DNA of 30,243 nucleotides, from assembly GCA_019648995.1 (NCBI GenBank), contig BLXT01000663.1, positions 2,165,200 to 2,195,442 of the forward strand, in the 5' to 3' direction. The DNA comes from Plakobranchus ocellatus. Taxonomy: Eukaryota; Mollusca; Gastropoda; Plakobranchidae. Below the pieces are notes generated by a model. It saw nothing but the letters and a program-made list of their open reading frames with translations. It searched no databases and was not told the DNA's origin. Shown here in pieces: positions 1 to 9,157 of this stretch; the first letter of the stretch is position 1, and every line of letters begins with the position of its first letter. Position numbers and translations under genes: made by a program.

Positions 1-24
1 AAAAGAAAAGAAAAGAAAAGGAAA
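1..24. repeat. (AAAAG)n simple repeat at window edge
   Basis: Short run of AAAAG pentamers at the left edge. It probably lies inside, or 3' of, the YIPF5-like transcription unit on the minus strand. Confidence 0.8.
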
Positions 25-756
25 ACGAAAAAGCTGAGTGAAGACAGAAGGAAAGAATCCCCAACCATATTTCTTTGATTGCAAAAACAAAAAAGTTTTA
101 AAAATTCAAGATACGACTTACAAATTTACTAACAGCAAAACCTTTTGTTTTCAATTGTCTTCTCGCCGTCCTTTTTTTTTTTTCCCTCCACCCGATTCCA
201 TAATCCCGTATTAATAACACTGAATTGAATGCATTGACCGAAGAAAAATTTTAAGCGATGTTTTCATGTTAAAATAAAGAAAGGCGCGCGACTTTAAAAT
301 CAATTTTTAGTGGTTGCCATGGTGACAGCACCGGGAACCAAAGGCCAGACCCTGGAAGAAACGCCCACTTCAGTCAGGGGTAATGGTGGGATTCTACCCC
401 GAGACTACACAATCTCCATGCAAAGCGAGCGATGAAAAACGACCTAGCCGTTACAGACACAATCATAGTGACATAAAGCATTCCAGTCCTACAAAAAAAA
501 TATAGGCACTCTCTATTGGGGGCTATTTTTGTCCCCCTCTTCCCTCCCCTTTCCTTCCTTTCGGGTAAAGGGAGGCTAAAGCAGGAAATTGCTAGGATTA
601 ACTGTTTTCTATTTGGCAAGAAAACATCTAGATGTAGAGCTTTGTAGGAGCTTTTGATTTCATGCATTTTTTTTTTTTTTAAATCTCGTTAGTTAGAGTT
701 TGGTTCATGTCTATTCAGCGCTTGGTGGGACAACATGGTAATATAAAATACATACA

Positions 757-779
757 TTTACACACACACACATATATAT

Positions 780-862
<83 letters not shown>
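757..862. repeat. Compound CA / TA / GA microsatellite
   Basis: Consecutive runs of CA, then TA (about 771-814), then GA to 862. Open frames crossing it on either strand are translations of the simple repeat and are not genes. Confidence 0.95.
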
Positions 863-863
<1 letters not shown>

Positions 864-1365
864 GATTTTTTTTCCTATTGTTCTTTGTGTATATAATATA
901 TAACGAATTGATAACGAAAAAAAAAAAACATTTTATAGACGAATGTGAAAAACAAAAACAAAAAAGAGACAACAGAATGAAAATAAGCATAAAAACATAA
1001 AAATTTGTAATGAGGTCATACAAAATAATAATAAAAACAACGATCGCAATAACACCTCATGCAACAGTTTGTGGAGGTCTACAGTCAAACCGCTAAGGAG
1101 GATGGGAACATTAAAATAACAGCATTGCTTCACTCAGTTACCTATCCATCTTGCTTGATATTCGCAAGGAACTGACTCTACCGCACTAATTGTATGACCA
1201 GCTGATGAAAACATATTACAATGCACCAGCGCATCTACGCGCTCAAGATCGATACATTTCGCAAGACTGAATTCGGGCCAATTTTCCTTTCAATTTGATG
1301 AAAAGGTCAGTGGTCGGGAGAGAAAAACCACAGGCATATATATGTGAGATCAGGCCCGATCTCTC

Positions 1366-1670
1366 CAATGCTTGAAGTGACTTGAAGATAAATAGCTGCC
1401 AACTTAGCGTAGTCAAAACTTAGGATGAGCATAATTAAGAAATTGGGGATTTTTAGATCTAAAAGGGCGGATGATCATTTATCGATGGAACGATTATTGT
1501 GTGATAGGTAATGAGCTCAAGCCTGTAAGTTCCAGTGCTTGAAGTAAACCTAGAAGGTGTAGAGTTGCCAACTTTGCGAGGTCAAAACTTAGGATCAGCA
1601 CTATAAAAGTTTTAGATCTAAAACTGCGGATGATAATTTAACGACAACATGATTACTGTGTGTTGGGTAT
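1366..1670. repeat. Diverged tandem duplication, about 165-bp period
   Basis: Copy 1 (about 1366-1512) and copy 2 (about 1531-1670) share an ordered series of blocks: TGCTTGAAGT, GTTGCCAACTT or its variant, GGTCAAAACTTAGGAT with a one-base difference, TTTTAGATCTAAAA, GCGGATGAT and a TTACTGTGTG-like block. Many substitutions and small indels mark it as an old duplication. Confidence 0.75.
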
Positions 1671-2112
1671 TGTCCTTCATAATTTCGAGCTGGTTTCAGA
1701 CTAGCAGCCAATTTGAAAGAGTGCGTAACTCCGCTAGTTTTTGGCCCTCATTTCAGTATTATACAAGCATTTAAGTAGAAGTGATTTATTTAAAGATACA
1801 ACCTGACTGTCTAAAAAAAAAGCTGTGCAAACAAAAGTCACACACGACACACATGGTATTATAGTTTTAGAACCAGTGAGTACATAATAATAATTTGATG
1901 TCCTAAAATGACTTCAAAAGGTAAGGTTTCAAAACCAGACACTTCTGATTTGAAGGACACTGATTATCATTCTTATCATTTGGCACAGATGCCGTCAAAT
2001 TTTTTTTTTTATGTATTCAATTACAGGCAAGATGTCCATACTTTCCATCCCATGTGAGTATTTCAGTAATTTGAACCTGACTGCAGTAGTTAATTAACTT
2101 AAATCAAGAGTA

Positions 2113-2161
2113 ATTGGCAGCACTGCAGTCTTGCGCCCACATGAATTGATCTGATGCGTTG
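2113..2161 (+). repeat. Dispersed 49-bp repeat, copy A
   Basis: Begins ATTGGCAGCACTGCAG and ends ATCTGATGCGTTG. A second copy in the same orientation at 9911-9959 differs at 3 of 49 positions by my reading. The similarity stops on both sides, so this is probably a fragment of an interspersed element of unknown class. Confidence 0.75.
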
Positions 2162-2891
2162 TAACCAGATAAAAGGCATTACGTGGAACACATAAAAGAA
2201 TTCTTTTTTAATCAATTTTGATCGGCTTTAAAGTAAAGAAGTGTCTCCATCTCCTTGGCCTTTGAATGAAAGAATTTAGGTCTAAAAACTGAGGTAAATG
2301 GGATCAGGGCCCTAAATAAAAAAAAAAATTCCTCTTAAATTAGCAGAGTTGGCAGGTACGCACTAAGCATGAGAAGAAAGAGGAAATTACTAAGGCCAAG
2401 CCTTAGGGCAGTTGGACTTAGAGGCTTAAATTATCGAAGAAAAAAATAACGTCTTTGAAATTTCATATCAAGGGAACGAACTAAAACAATTTTATAGACA
2501 CATTCTAAATACTCTATTACCTCCTTTCCACCACACTATTTCTTAAACAAGCAAGATATTGAATCCATTCATAAGAACAAAAATATATGAAAGTGAGAGG
2601 AAGAGACTAATGAGGAAAAAAAAAAAAAAAAAGAAAGAAAAATTCACAGAAGAGTCATGGAGAAAAAAAGAAAAAAATAAAGATTATATTTATCTGTCAG
2701 CCCTTTCATTTTTTTTGCTTCTACAATGCAATTTGAAATTAAACCCACTCAAGCCTGTAGTTAGGTTCATGCAGCAAAGAGGTTAAAAAACAAACAAGCA
2801 AACAAATAAGGATCGATAAAATCAGTCTTCTTTTCAAAGTAATAAATAGAGAAAACAGGGAGGGAAAAATGAACAAAAAGAATCATCCTAC

Positions 2892-2926
2892 CTTCTGCAC
2901 GATGTGATCAAAGTTAATGCCCAATT
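2892..2926 (-). CDS. YIPF5: YIPF5-like coding exon 3 (35-nt small exon)
   Basis: 35 nt after a strong acceptor (TCTTTCTTTTACAG), with donor GTAGGA at 2891. It completes the codon split from exon 2 and encodes ELGINFDHIVQK, the most conserved block of the family's N-terminus. It ends on a codon boundary. It is short but supported by exact phase and family match. Confidence 0.93.
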
Positions 2927-4908
2927 CTGTAAAAGAAAGATTTGATTTATGAATTCGGCGATTGAATAATTTGTTTGCTTGATTGCGTTTAAAGTTAAAT
3001 CAACTTTTACATTATCATGCATACAAAAAGTGAAAATGACTTATCATTTCATAGTCTGAGAATAGTGCTACAGCATTTGGTGAAAAAAAAAATACTATAT
3101 TGTGTTTCTGTAGTTAAATACAAGTCATGTCTTTACATCTTGACTACAAAATTCTGGGTAAAGAAAGAGAAACAATAATATACTTTTGTCAATATATTTG
3201 AGGTCACTGGGTTATGTTCAGAATTAGAAAGGCTAATTCTTAAGCCTTTCTAAGAAATAAAGGCAAGAATTTGAAAAAAAAAAAAAAAAAGACTAGGCTG
3301 ACAACTGAGGAAGTTAAAATTGGAAAATTGAAAATGAGATGAAAGGTTAAAAAAAAAAAAAAAATGGGGGTTGGGGGGGAGGGTATCTCAAATTTTCATC
3401 TGCCTTGTAAATTTTTTCACAGGAAAAGAAAATCTGGTTCTTAAAATAACTCATGGTTAAATGAGCCAGTTAAAAGCACCTAAATCAAACTTAAACTTGC
3501 ATTAGTCAACTTTCTTTTATGTATGTCTTAATGTCTGGAATATTTTTAGCCAGTCTTACTTTATTGTAAAAAGCAATACAATTGATAAGTAGATGTATAC
3601 ATTGATTGTAAAGAATAATGCAATGGATAAGTAGATGTATAGAATGATTTTAAAGAACAATGCAATGGATAAGCACATGTATAGATTTATTATAAAGAAC
3701 AACACGATGGATAAATTGATGTTGCTTTAGATCTCCCAAGGATATAGAATCATCAGTAGTCCAGAATGCCATACTTTATGAGGCTCACCTTCAATATTAA
3801 CTTTCAGTTCCAATATTAAGATTATCACTCTAGTTTAAGGATCAGCTAATCAAATCTTGAATGTAAAAAAGAAAAACATAATTATAACAAGCATCACTGA
3901 CCCTCCATTAGGGGTGGTTCATCCTCGTAGTTGTCTGCTCCAGGCCCACCCTTCTCCTCAAAAGCCATGGAGCTTGGGGTCATGATGGATCCAGTGTAAG
4001 GAACATTCGGGTCAGGGGCCATATAACCTTGTTCGTAGCCCTGATTGGGTCCACCATAGCCTTGGCTGTAGTTAAACTCGCCAAATTGCCTGAGAATTAA
4101 ATTTAAAAAAAAACCTTGATAGATTCATCTCACTCATTTGTATCAATATATTGACCAGATCTTGACCTAGACTTCATCTAGCCTCTGTAAGTGTTGCAAA
4201 AAGCCTGTTGACCAGGTCCTGACCTAAACTTCATCTAGCCTCTGAAAGTATTGCACAAGCCTATTGACCAGTTCTTGACCTAGACTTCATTTCTCCCCTG
4301 CAAGTGCTGATTCTATTTTACTTTTCCATAAATTTTATTATGTTGGGTATACTGGAATAAAAATAATTTGATTCAAAACGGATAAAGACAAAATTTGCAA
4401 AACAAAATCACTGTGAACAAAATCCCATGCAAAGTAAATCTATAAACTAGCTTCCCAGATATCACTAAAATAAGGCAAAGAAGGTAAGAAAATATTTTAG
4501 AACAGTTGATTGTGTGGTATATACAAATACACTGATCTATCAGGTAACAAAAAAAAATCACTTACAATGTTTTGTCACAGCCTAATATACAACTTCAGTT
4601 TCATTGAATTTTGCAACAGTAAATAGCTAGAAAGAGCTGGTGTATAAGGCTCCAAGAAAAACATACGTCTTTCGAATTGTTTTGGGTGTGTGCATGTGTG
4701 TTTTGTTTCTGAAAGCTTTAAAGCAATACTCATTTCCTTTAATATAATATATTTTAAGGTTCTTACAATTTTTTTTTTTTTTAAATTGCATCAAAGTCAC
4801 TTACTGTTCCTGGCCAAATTGCATTTGAGAATTGACATCATAACCATAATTTTGGTTGTCATAAAAATTGGACTGAAAAAACTCTCCTTCTTGTTGAAAG
4901 CCAGACAT
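2892..4908 (-). CDS. YIPF5: YIPF5/Yip1-family Golgi membrane protein, N-terminal part (3 exons, gene continues left of window)
   Basis: Join of 4908-4805, 4089-3902 and 2926-2892 on the minus strand, giving 109 residues. The N-terminus reads MSGFQQEGEFFQ, followed by a Tyr/Gln/Gly-rich segment, then EDEPPLMEELGINFDHI near residues 91-107. From memory this is nearly identical to the EDEPPL-LEELGINFDHI block that precedes the first membrane helix in animal YIPF5 and its paralogue YIPF7. Family members are five-pass membrane proteins of about 250 residues that cycle between ER exit sites and the cis-Golgi and take part in COPII/Rab-dependent transport. Only the cytosolic N-terminal domain is in the window. 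The start ATG (4908-4906) has the context AAAAATGTC. All introns have GT/AG borders and the phases agree. Whether it corresponds to YIPF5 or YIPF7 cannot be settled; invertebrates are expected to have one such gene. Confidence 0.92.
2927..3901 (-). other. YIPF5-like intron 2
   Basis: 975-nt intron between exons 2 and 3. It holds poly-A runs, a G-rich patch near 3364-3382 and a four-copy tandem repeat at 3569-3722. No coding content was seen. Confidence 0.85.
3569..3722. repeat. Short tandem repeat, about 49-bp unit, about 3-4 copies
   Basis: Repeating pattern AARCAATRCAATKGATAAG, then TAGATGTATA-like bases, then TTRTAAAGAA (R and K are ambiguity codes). Copies are successively diverged and the last is partial. 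Located in intron 2 of the YIPF5-like gene. Confidence 0.8.
3902..4089 (-). CDS. YIPF5: YIPF5-like coding exon 2
   Basis: 188 nt after acceptor TTCTCAG (AG at 4091-4090), with donor GTCAGT from 3901. Encodes a Gly/Tyr/Gln-rich segment (FNYSQGYGGPNQGYEQGY), a Pro/Met-containing linker and NYEDEPPLME. The low-complexity Tyr/Gly/Gln composition is usual for the cytosolic tail of this family. Confidence 0.93.
4090..4804 (-). other. YIPF5-like intron 1
   Basis: 715-nt intron. Besides a three-copy tandem repeat at 4149-4315 and a poly-T run near 4770, I see nothing in it. Open frames crossing it on either strand are AT-rich and have no family resemblance. Confidence 0.85.
4149..4315. repeat. Tandem repeat, about 60-bp unit, 3 copies
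   Basis: Three successive copies of a unit starting ATTGACCAG or GTTGACCAG, with core CTTGACCTAGACTTCAT or CCTGACCTAAACTTCAT, then TAGCCTCTG and AAGTRTTGCA. The third copy is the most diverged. It sits just beyond exon 2 in intron 1. Confidence 0.85.
4805..4908 (-). CDS. YIPF5: YIPF5-like coding exon 1
   Basis: 104 nt from the ATG at 4908. Encodes MSGFQQEGEFFQ and a Tyr/Asn/Gln-rich stretch ending in FGQE plus two bases of the next codon. Donor GTAAGT starts at 4804, matching the consensus exactly. Confidence 0.92.
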
Positions 4909-5388
4909 TTTTGTTGCTATCTTGCTTTCCAATATCAACAGTACTTAACCTGCAGACTGAGAAAAAGATAAAATTTCTTTATATATATAAAGCACAAAAA
5001 TATGGGGTAAAGTTTGAAAAAAGGGTTGTTAAATACAATTTTGATAAAATAATAGATTCATGTCATTGTTTTTTGAGGGGCAGGAGGGCTCAGACAAGGT
5101 AACAGGCAGACACTTTTCTCTGCCTCGTACTAAAATGACACTTTTGAATCAAATACAGGTTGGTTTGTCATTGACCTTCATAAAGGATTGTGAAATCAAT
5201 CTTATTTTTTTCTAATAGTTTTTTTTATCTTGAAGTATTCATAAATTTGCATTGATTTTGAGCATAAATTTTGCTATTATGTACTGCCATGGATTTAGCA
5301 TACAATTCCACTTACCATGAAACAATCATGCCAAAACAATAAGCTAAAGTGCTAAGTTTTCTTTTATATATATATATATATATATATA
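4909..5388. other. Upstream flank of the YIPF5-like gene (5' UTR/promoter side)
   Basis: Sequence immediately upstream of the YIPF5-like ATG on the minus strand. Promoter and 5' UTR are expected here, but I see no clear TATA box, CpG-rich island or other diagnostic site. It contains a (TA)n run at about 5365-5390. Open frames on the plus strand look accidental. Confidence 0.4.
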
Positions 5389-5535
5389 TTTATTTGGTGA
5401 TATAATCAAAAAAGACCAGAGAAAATGCAAATGTATGGTAGGTCTAAAACTGTTTTTCTTTTAAGTTCATGAAAGTTCAACATTTTAAGAGATTTGCATT
5501 TTCTCTGGTCTTTTTTGATTATATCACCAAATAAA
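5389..5535. repeat. Palindromic element: perfect 44-bp inverted repeat with 59-nt loop
   Basis: Left arm 5389-5432 and right arm 5492-5535 are exact reverse complements by base-by-base reading, from TTTATTTGGTGATATAATC to the mirrored GATTATATCACCAAATAAA. The spacer is 5433-5491. The left arm directly abuts a (TA)n tract. The length and perfection suggest a recently inserted palindromic MITE or a recent inversion-type duplication. Transcribed, it would fold into a 44-bp hairpin. Confidence 0.93.
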
Positions 5536-6060
5536 GGCAATTTTAGTCAACTGCAGACTGTTTTCAAAAATTTGCCAACAATTATCAATAATTACAAATT
5601 CACCACTTCATTTACTTGTTAACTGTTATATGACAAGTTGGTCTGTAGTTTAGCTTTCATAAATTTACTTTTCTTGCATGCACATTTAAGGAAGTCTTGC
5701 CATTTTTTTTCTTTAATTGAGAAAAGTGATTTTACTTTGCATGCCTTGGTAAATTTCAAAAATCAATTAAATGATTGTCTATGAACTCTTTTTTTTTCAT
5801 TCAAATGGAGCACAAACCAGAGAAACATGGACTAATTTTATTTGTTTCTCAGTTCACATGCTCTCATGAATATTAAATGCATTTATACTCCACTATATTT
5901 GGTTTCTTAAATGACAAGCCTTGTGAATTTCTGTTCTTTTTTTCTAAAGTTTACTTTTCATCATGCTTGCAAACTGAAATTTAGAAAGCATTTTTGTTAA
6001 AACAGGGGAATCTTGATCTACTTTCTGGGTCCATCTAATCCAGGTCTAAATTAATTCAAA
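5536..6060. other. AT-rich intergenic stretch, nothing recognised
   Basis: Low-GC sequence with T runs. No open frame of note, no RNA gene and no clear repeat was seen. Confidence 0.6.
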
Positions 6061-6209
6061 AACTCCGAGCGGCCGCTCCCAGCGGCCGACGGAACGATAC
6101 GGATGACCGAGCGGCCGCTCCCAGTGGCCGCTAACTATATGAAAGAAAGAGGGCAGAAGGAGAAAACTCCGTCCAGATGTGGAAAAAAAATCCGGACACA
6201 AAGAGTTAA
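6061..6209 (+). mobile_element. GGCCGC-bearing short interspersed repeat, copy A
   Basis: Runs from AACTCCGAGCGGCCGC to TCCGGACACAAAGAGTTAA. A second copy lies in opposite orientation at 27415-27547 in the SREBP gene. Both contain GACGGAACGATACGGATGAC, CTAACTATATGAAAGAAA and CTCCGTCCAGATGTGG followed by a poly-A stretch and TCCGGAC. The ends AACTC and GAGTTA form very short terminal inverted repeats. Relative to copy B, this copy carries two extra 13-nt blocks in the GC-rich part. No protein is encoded, so a non-autonomous element (MITE- or SINE-like) is the best description. Confidence 0.8.
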
Positions 6210-6681
6210 AAGATACGGATTACTCAGTGTTCAAAACTTTTTTCTATCTACAGATAGCAGATCTCATTCAGAAACTGCAAATATGGATCGAAATCTCAAT
6301 CATTCTTTCAATACTACAATAAATTTTTATATACACTCTGAAACTTTTATCATGACCTATGGCTTCTGGTCTATTAAAACTGGATCCAATACTTTGTACT
6401 ATGATATAAATGTCTACATGAGTAAATGTAAATTTTCAAAGAATTTACATCCAAAATGAAGATCAGCAAATAAAGCAATATTTTAATTGCTTTCCAAAAA
6501 TGTTACAGTACCCACTTCGGCCTCCCTCCCACCCCCTCCAAAAAAAAACAAAAGGCCACCTCCTTTCCAACCCCAAGTACATCCATTATGTGTTACTACA
6601 CCACCCTGCACCTAATATTGATTTTAATAGTTTGACCATACTAATGGGATTAATGCCTCTAATTGTTCCCTTGATGTAAGT

Positions 6682-6683
<2 letters not shown>
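6210..6683. other. AT-rich intergenic stretch, nothing recognised
   Basis: An open frame covers part of this region but is continuous with the short interspersed repeat and resembles no family. A polypyrimidine patch lies near 6518-6540. Confidence 0.5.
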
Positions 6684-6730
<47 letters not shown>

Positions 6731-6731
6731 T
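6684..6731. repeat. (TA)n microsatellite
   Basis: Long dinucleotide TA run with one interruption near 6719. It explains the Tyr/Ile-rich open frames read from this position. Confidence 0.95.
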
Positions 6732-7076
6732 TCCACAGAATTTTACATGGAGGCAGATGTGTATTTCCACGCAAATTGTCGTGGACATAAAATTGCTTGA
6801 ATGAAAGACTTCCAATCTATGCGCGTACAGTGATAGTCCGATGATAATGATGAAATGAAGGCAATTTTAGTCAATAATTAACAATTTTAAATGTTCATTA
6901 CCAAATGTCAGCAGTTGAAAATAACATCGTCAAAAAATAAAGATATCTTTTACATTTTTTTGCAAAAAAATTGATCACGTCTGATCACATAACAACCATG
7001 GATTTGATCTAGTTAATCAGCTACAATTTGTCAAATTAATTTAGAAATGAAACGCAAGTTGTCTCAAGAAATCGTG

Positions 7077-7752
7077 GGTAAATGTGTAGTATCGCGTCGT
7101 AAGCCGCTTAGACCCATGGCAGCCGTATTGGTATCGTTGACAATGGGCGATTTGAGTAGTAGTCGGTAATGGCCATAGAGGTACTTGGGGGCGGGGGACC
7201 AAAAGTATGAGTTCACTTTCATATGAAAAAAAAAACTGAAATAAGAAATATATTTTGAGCGGGGGCTAAAAGCCTGAGTTCACTTCCAAATAAAAAAAAA
7301 CGGAGATAAAATATAAATTTTTGGCAGGGGCTCATAGCTTGAGATCACTTCTACATAAAAAAAAAAAAAACTAGAGAAAAAAAAATTTTGACGGGGGATC
7401 CAAAGTCTGAGATCACTCTCATATTTATAAAGGAAAACAGAGATAAGAAATAAATTTTGAGCGGGGGCTTAAAGCTTGAGTTCACTCTCACATAAATAAG
7501 GACGGAGATAAGAAATAATTTTTTGGCGGGGGACCGAAAGTCGGAGATCACTTCCACATTACAAGTATTAGTAACGGGGGTTATTTTTTTCAAGGGCCGC
7601 TGCCTGCCTAAGCTGCAAAGAGACAGCGTGAACTCTATTTATGAGTACCTCTATGGCCATTACCGACTACTACTCAAATCGCCCATAGTCAACGATACCA
7701 ATATGGCTGCCATGGGTCTAAGCAGCTTACGACGCGATACTACACGTTTACC
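7077..7752. mobile_element. Foldback-type element with 109-bp terminal inverted repeats and internal minisatellite
   Basis: Left end 7077-7185 and right end 7644-7752 are inverted copies with only a few mismatches. Both contain GTGTAGTATCGCGTCGTAAG, TTAGACCCATGGCAGCC, GGTATCGTTGAC and GTAGTAGTCGGTAATGGCC. Between them lies a six-copy direct array (about 7191-7570). There is no transposase frame, so the element is non-autonomous. Outside 7077 and 7752 the two flanks stop matching; I could not define a target-site duplication. Confidence 0.88.
7191..7570. repeat. Six-copy internal array of about 67-bp units
   Basis: Units begin near 7191, 7259, 7325, 7392, 7461 and 7526. Each has GCGGGGG(A/C), then AAAGY-TGAG(T/A)TCACT, then a poly-A stretch and GAGATAAGAAATA. 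Units with GACC and units with GGCT after the G-run are mixed. The minus-strand frame over this array with repeated ISDFGSP-type motifs is a by-product. Confidence 0.85.
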
Positions 7753-8257
7753 GAAATCGTGTTCTTTTTCACTTTATGAAATGGTTATACTGAGTGAGAT
7801 ATTTCAATTTCGTTAGCAGTCTAGATTTCGTGAAGTAGTCGGCAATTTCGATTATCTGACGTCTGTGGTTTGGCAACAAATCCCACCAGTGTCTGGATCT
7901 AAATATTAAATCTAGATCTAAAATACTACCTCCATTTCGTCAGTAACTGATGGTGTGAGAATACAAATTTTAAAATTTCCATAGAAACAGAGCCAGCCAT
8001 TTTTAGATCTAGGAACAGTAGCCTATATCTTATAAAAAAGACATAGATCTAGATCTATCGAAATAATAATAGTTTGCCTACCCATAGGCGTCAAATAATT
8101 GAAATGACCGCCTTCTTTAGGTGGACAAATGATAAAGACCGCAGTCCTCCATCAGCGCCCAAATGAAATTAAGATTAAGATTAACTATTGATTATAATCA
8201 TAGTTTTGACTATTTATACCTCAAATCAGTGCAATACAATCAAGCTTAATATCATGT
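7753..8257. other. Intergenic stretch rich in TCTAGATCTAGA-like words
   Basis: Contains clustered TCTAGATCTA motifs (about 7911-7920, 8002-8010, 8044-8058). No gene was recognised. Confidence 0.5.
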
Positions 8258-8404
8258 ATGTTATCTTTAGTAAAATCGAAAGTGGAAGTGTCCGTTGCCG
8301 GAAGTTCCACGAACACTGTTTATGTCGGAAATGGAACTCACGAAAAGGAGTTCAAAGAAGACCAAGACGTTTGCCTCGTTTGGTTGCGGACAACGAGAAT
8401 GTAA
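8258..8404 (+). CDS. Possible 48-residue small ORF or exon remnant, unknown
   Basis: From the ATG at 8258, a frame of 48 codons reads MLSLVKSKVEVSVAG, then VYVGNGTHEKEF and DQDVCLVWLR, ending at TAA 8402-8404. The composition (Val, Gly, charged residues, a Trp and a Cys) looks more protein-like than the surrounding AT-rich translations. A plausible splice acceptor (TTATCTTTAG at 8261-8270) lies inside it, so it could be an exon or a relic of one. An overlapping longer frame (8188-8442) is more basic and less convincing. I recognise no family. Confidence 0.2.
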   Translation: MLSLVKSKVEVSVAGSSTNTVYVGNGTHEKEFKEDQDVCLVWLRTTRM

Positions 8405-8819
8405 TGTGGATGTATTCATTGTACTCTGTTATGTATTCATAGGGACAAGGAACGGTTGGTAATGAAGGGGACATAGAAAAAGCATTAATTTAAAATATAA
8501 ACTTATCCAGTTGGTAGCGTGTGGCGGTACTGGTTTTTACAGGCCCTAAGATAGCTCAAATTTTATTGGGATATTTTGGGCAATGATGAAAGGCGCTCTG
8601 TCCCCCAGACTTTGTGTAAAGCGTAGACTATCTATTTCCATGAGTGTATAACTCTATTATAGGTCTGTTTATTATGACTCTCTTTTAGGCTAGTACCGCA
8701 CAAGATGAACCCCTGTCTAAGTTCGTCTGCTCAATTTTTCCCAGAATTTAACTTCCAAAAGAGCCGTAACAAAAATGACTGGAGCGTCCTAGATACTAAC
8801 GATTCATTTTAGTCATGTA

Positions 8820-9125
8820 ATGGACAAAGGTTACCTGTTTGTGCTCTGGCGTTTTCCATTAAAAGGAGAGAAAAAACAAAAAACATTTAAAAGGTTTTTG
8901 ATTCATCCATTTAGCAGTGAGAAAATACTGGAGAAAGAAAAGTTTGTCGTGTATACTGAGAGTTCAGATATTGTCCGCATAATTTTTTCGTTTGCTTTGA
9001 AAAAGAGGCATTTGTTAAGTCATGTATTTAGAGATACTCGTAATTGTCAACGATTCAGATGTTTTGAAGAAACATCCATTGCTATGAGAAAACATTTGAT
9101 AACTCGATTCAATGCGTTAGTTTGA
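8820..9125 (+). CDS. Hypothetical 101-residue ORF, unknown
   Basis: ATG at 8820, stop at 9123-9125. Begins MDKGYLFVLWRF and is rich in Lys, Phe and Arg. No domain, signal peptide or family motif was recognised. It lies just upstream of the frame with the 102-bp duplication. No donor or acceptor clearly links the two. It may be a random frame or a decayed gene. Confidence 0.2.
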   Translation: MDKGYLFVLWRFPLKGEKKQKTFKRFLIHPFSSEKILEKEKFVVYTESSDIVRIIFSFALKKRHLLSHVFRDTRNCQRFRCFEETSIAMRKHLITRFNALV

Positions 9126-9157
9126 AAGGATGAGGAAGATTCACTTTTAGTTTGATT

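Larger units (their letters stand above)
1..2891 (-). other. Presumed intron 3 (or further downstream part) of the YIPF5-like gene; no exon recognised
   Basis: Exon 3 of the YIPF5-like gene ends at 2892 with a GT donor (2891-2890), so transcription continues leftwards. I searched the minus strand for the next family segment (the stretch leading into the first transmembrane helix, including an ETDLAGP-like motif) and found none, so the remaining exons should be outside the window. The stretch holds only repeats: (AAAAG)n, a CA/TA/GA compound microsatellite, a diverged 165-bp tandem duplication, a dispersed 49-bp repeat and poly-A runs. The short open frames here are low-complexity or lack any family resemblance. 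Confidence 0.6.

Noticed and set aside
707-1133. Frames with Ile-Tyr and Arg-Glu runs on both strands
   Set aside because: They derive from the TA/GA microsatellite and AT-rich flanks; no family resemblance.
8188-8442. 84-codon plus-strand frame overlapping the 48-codon frame
   Set aside because: Its 5' part is AT-driven and the middle is the out-of-phase reading of a more protein-like frame.
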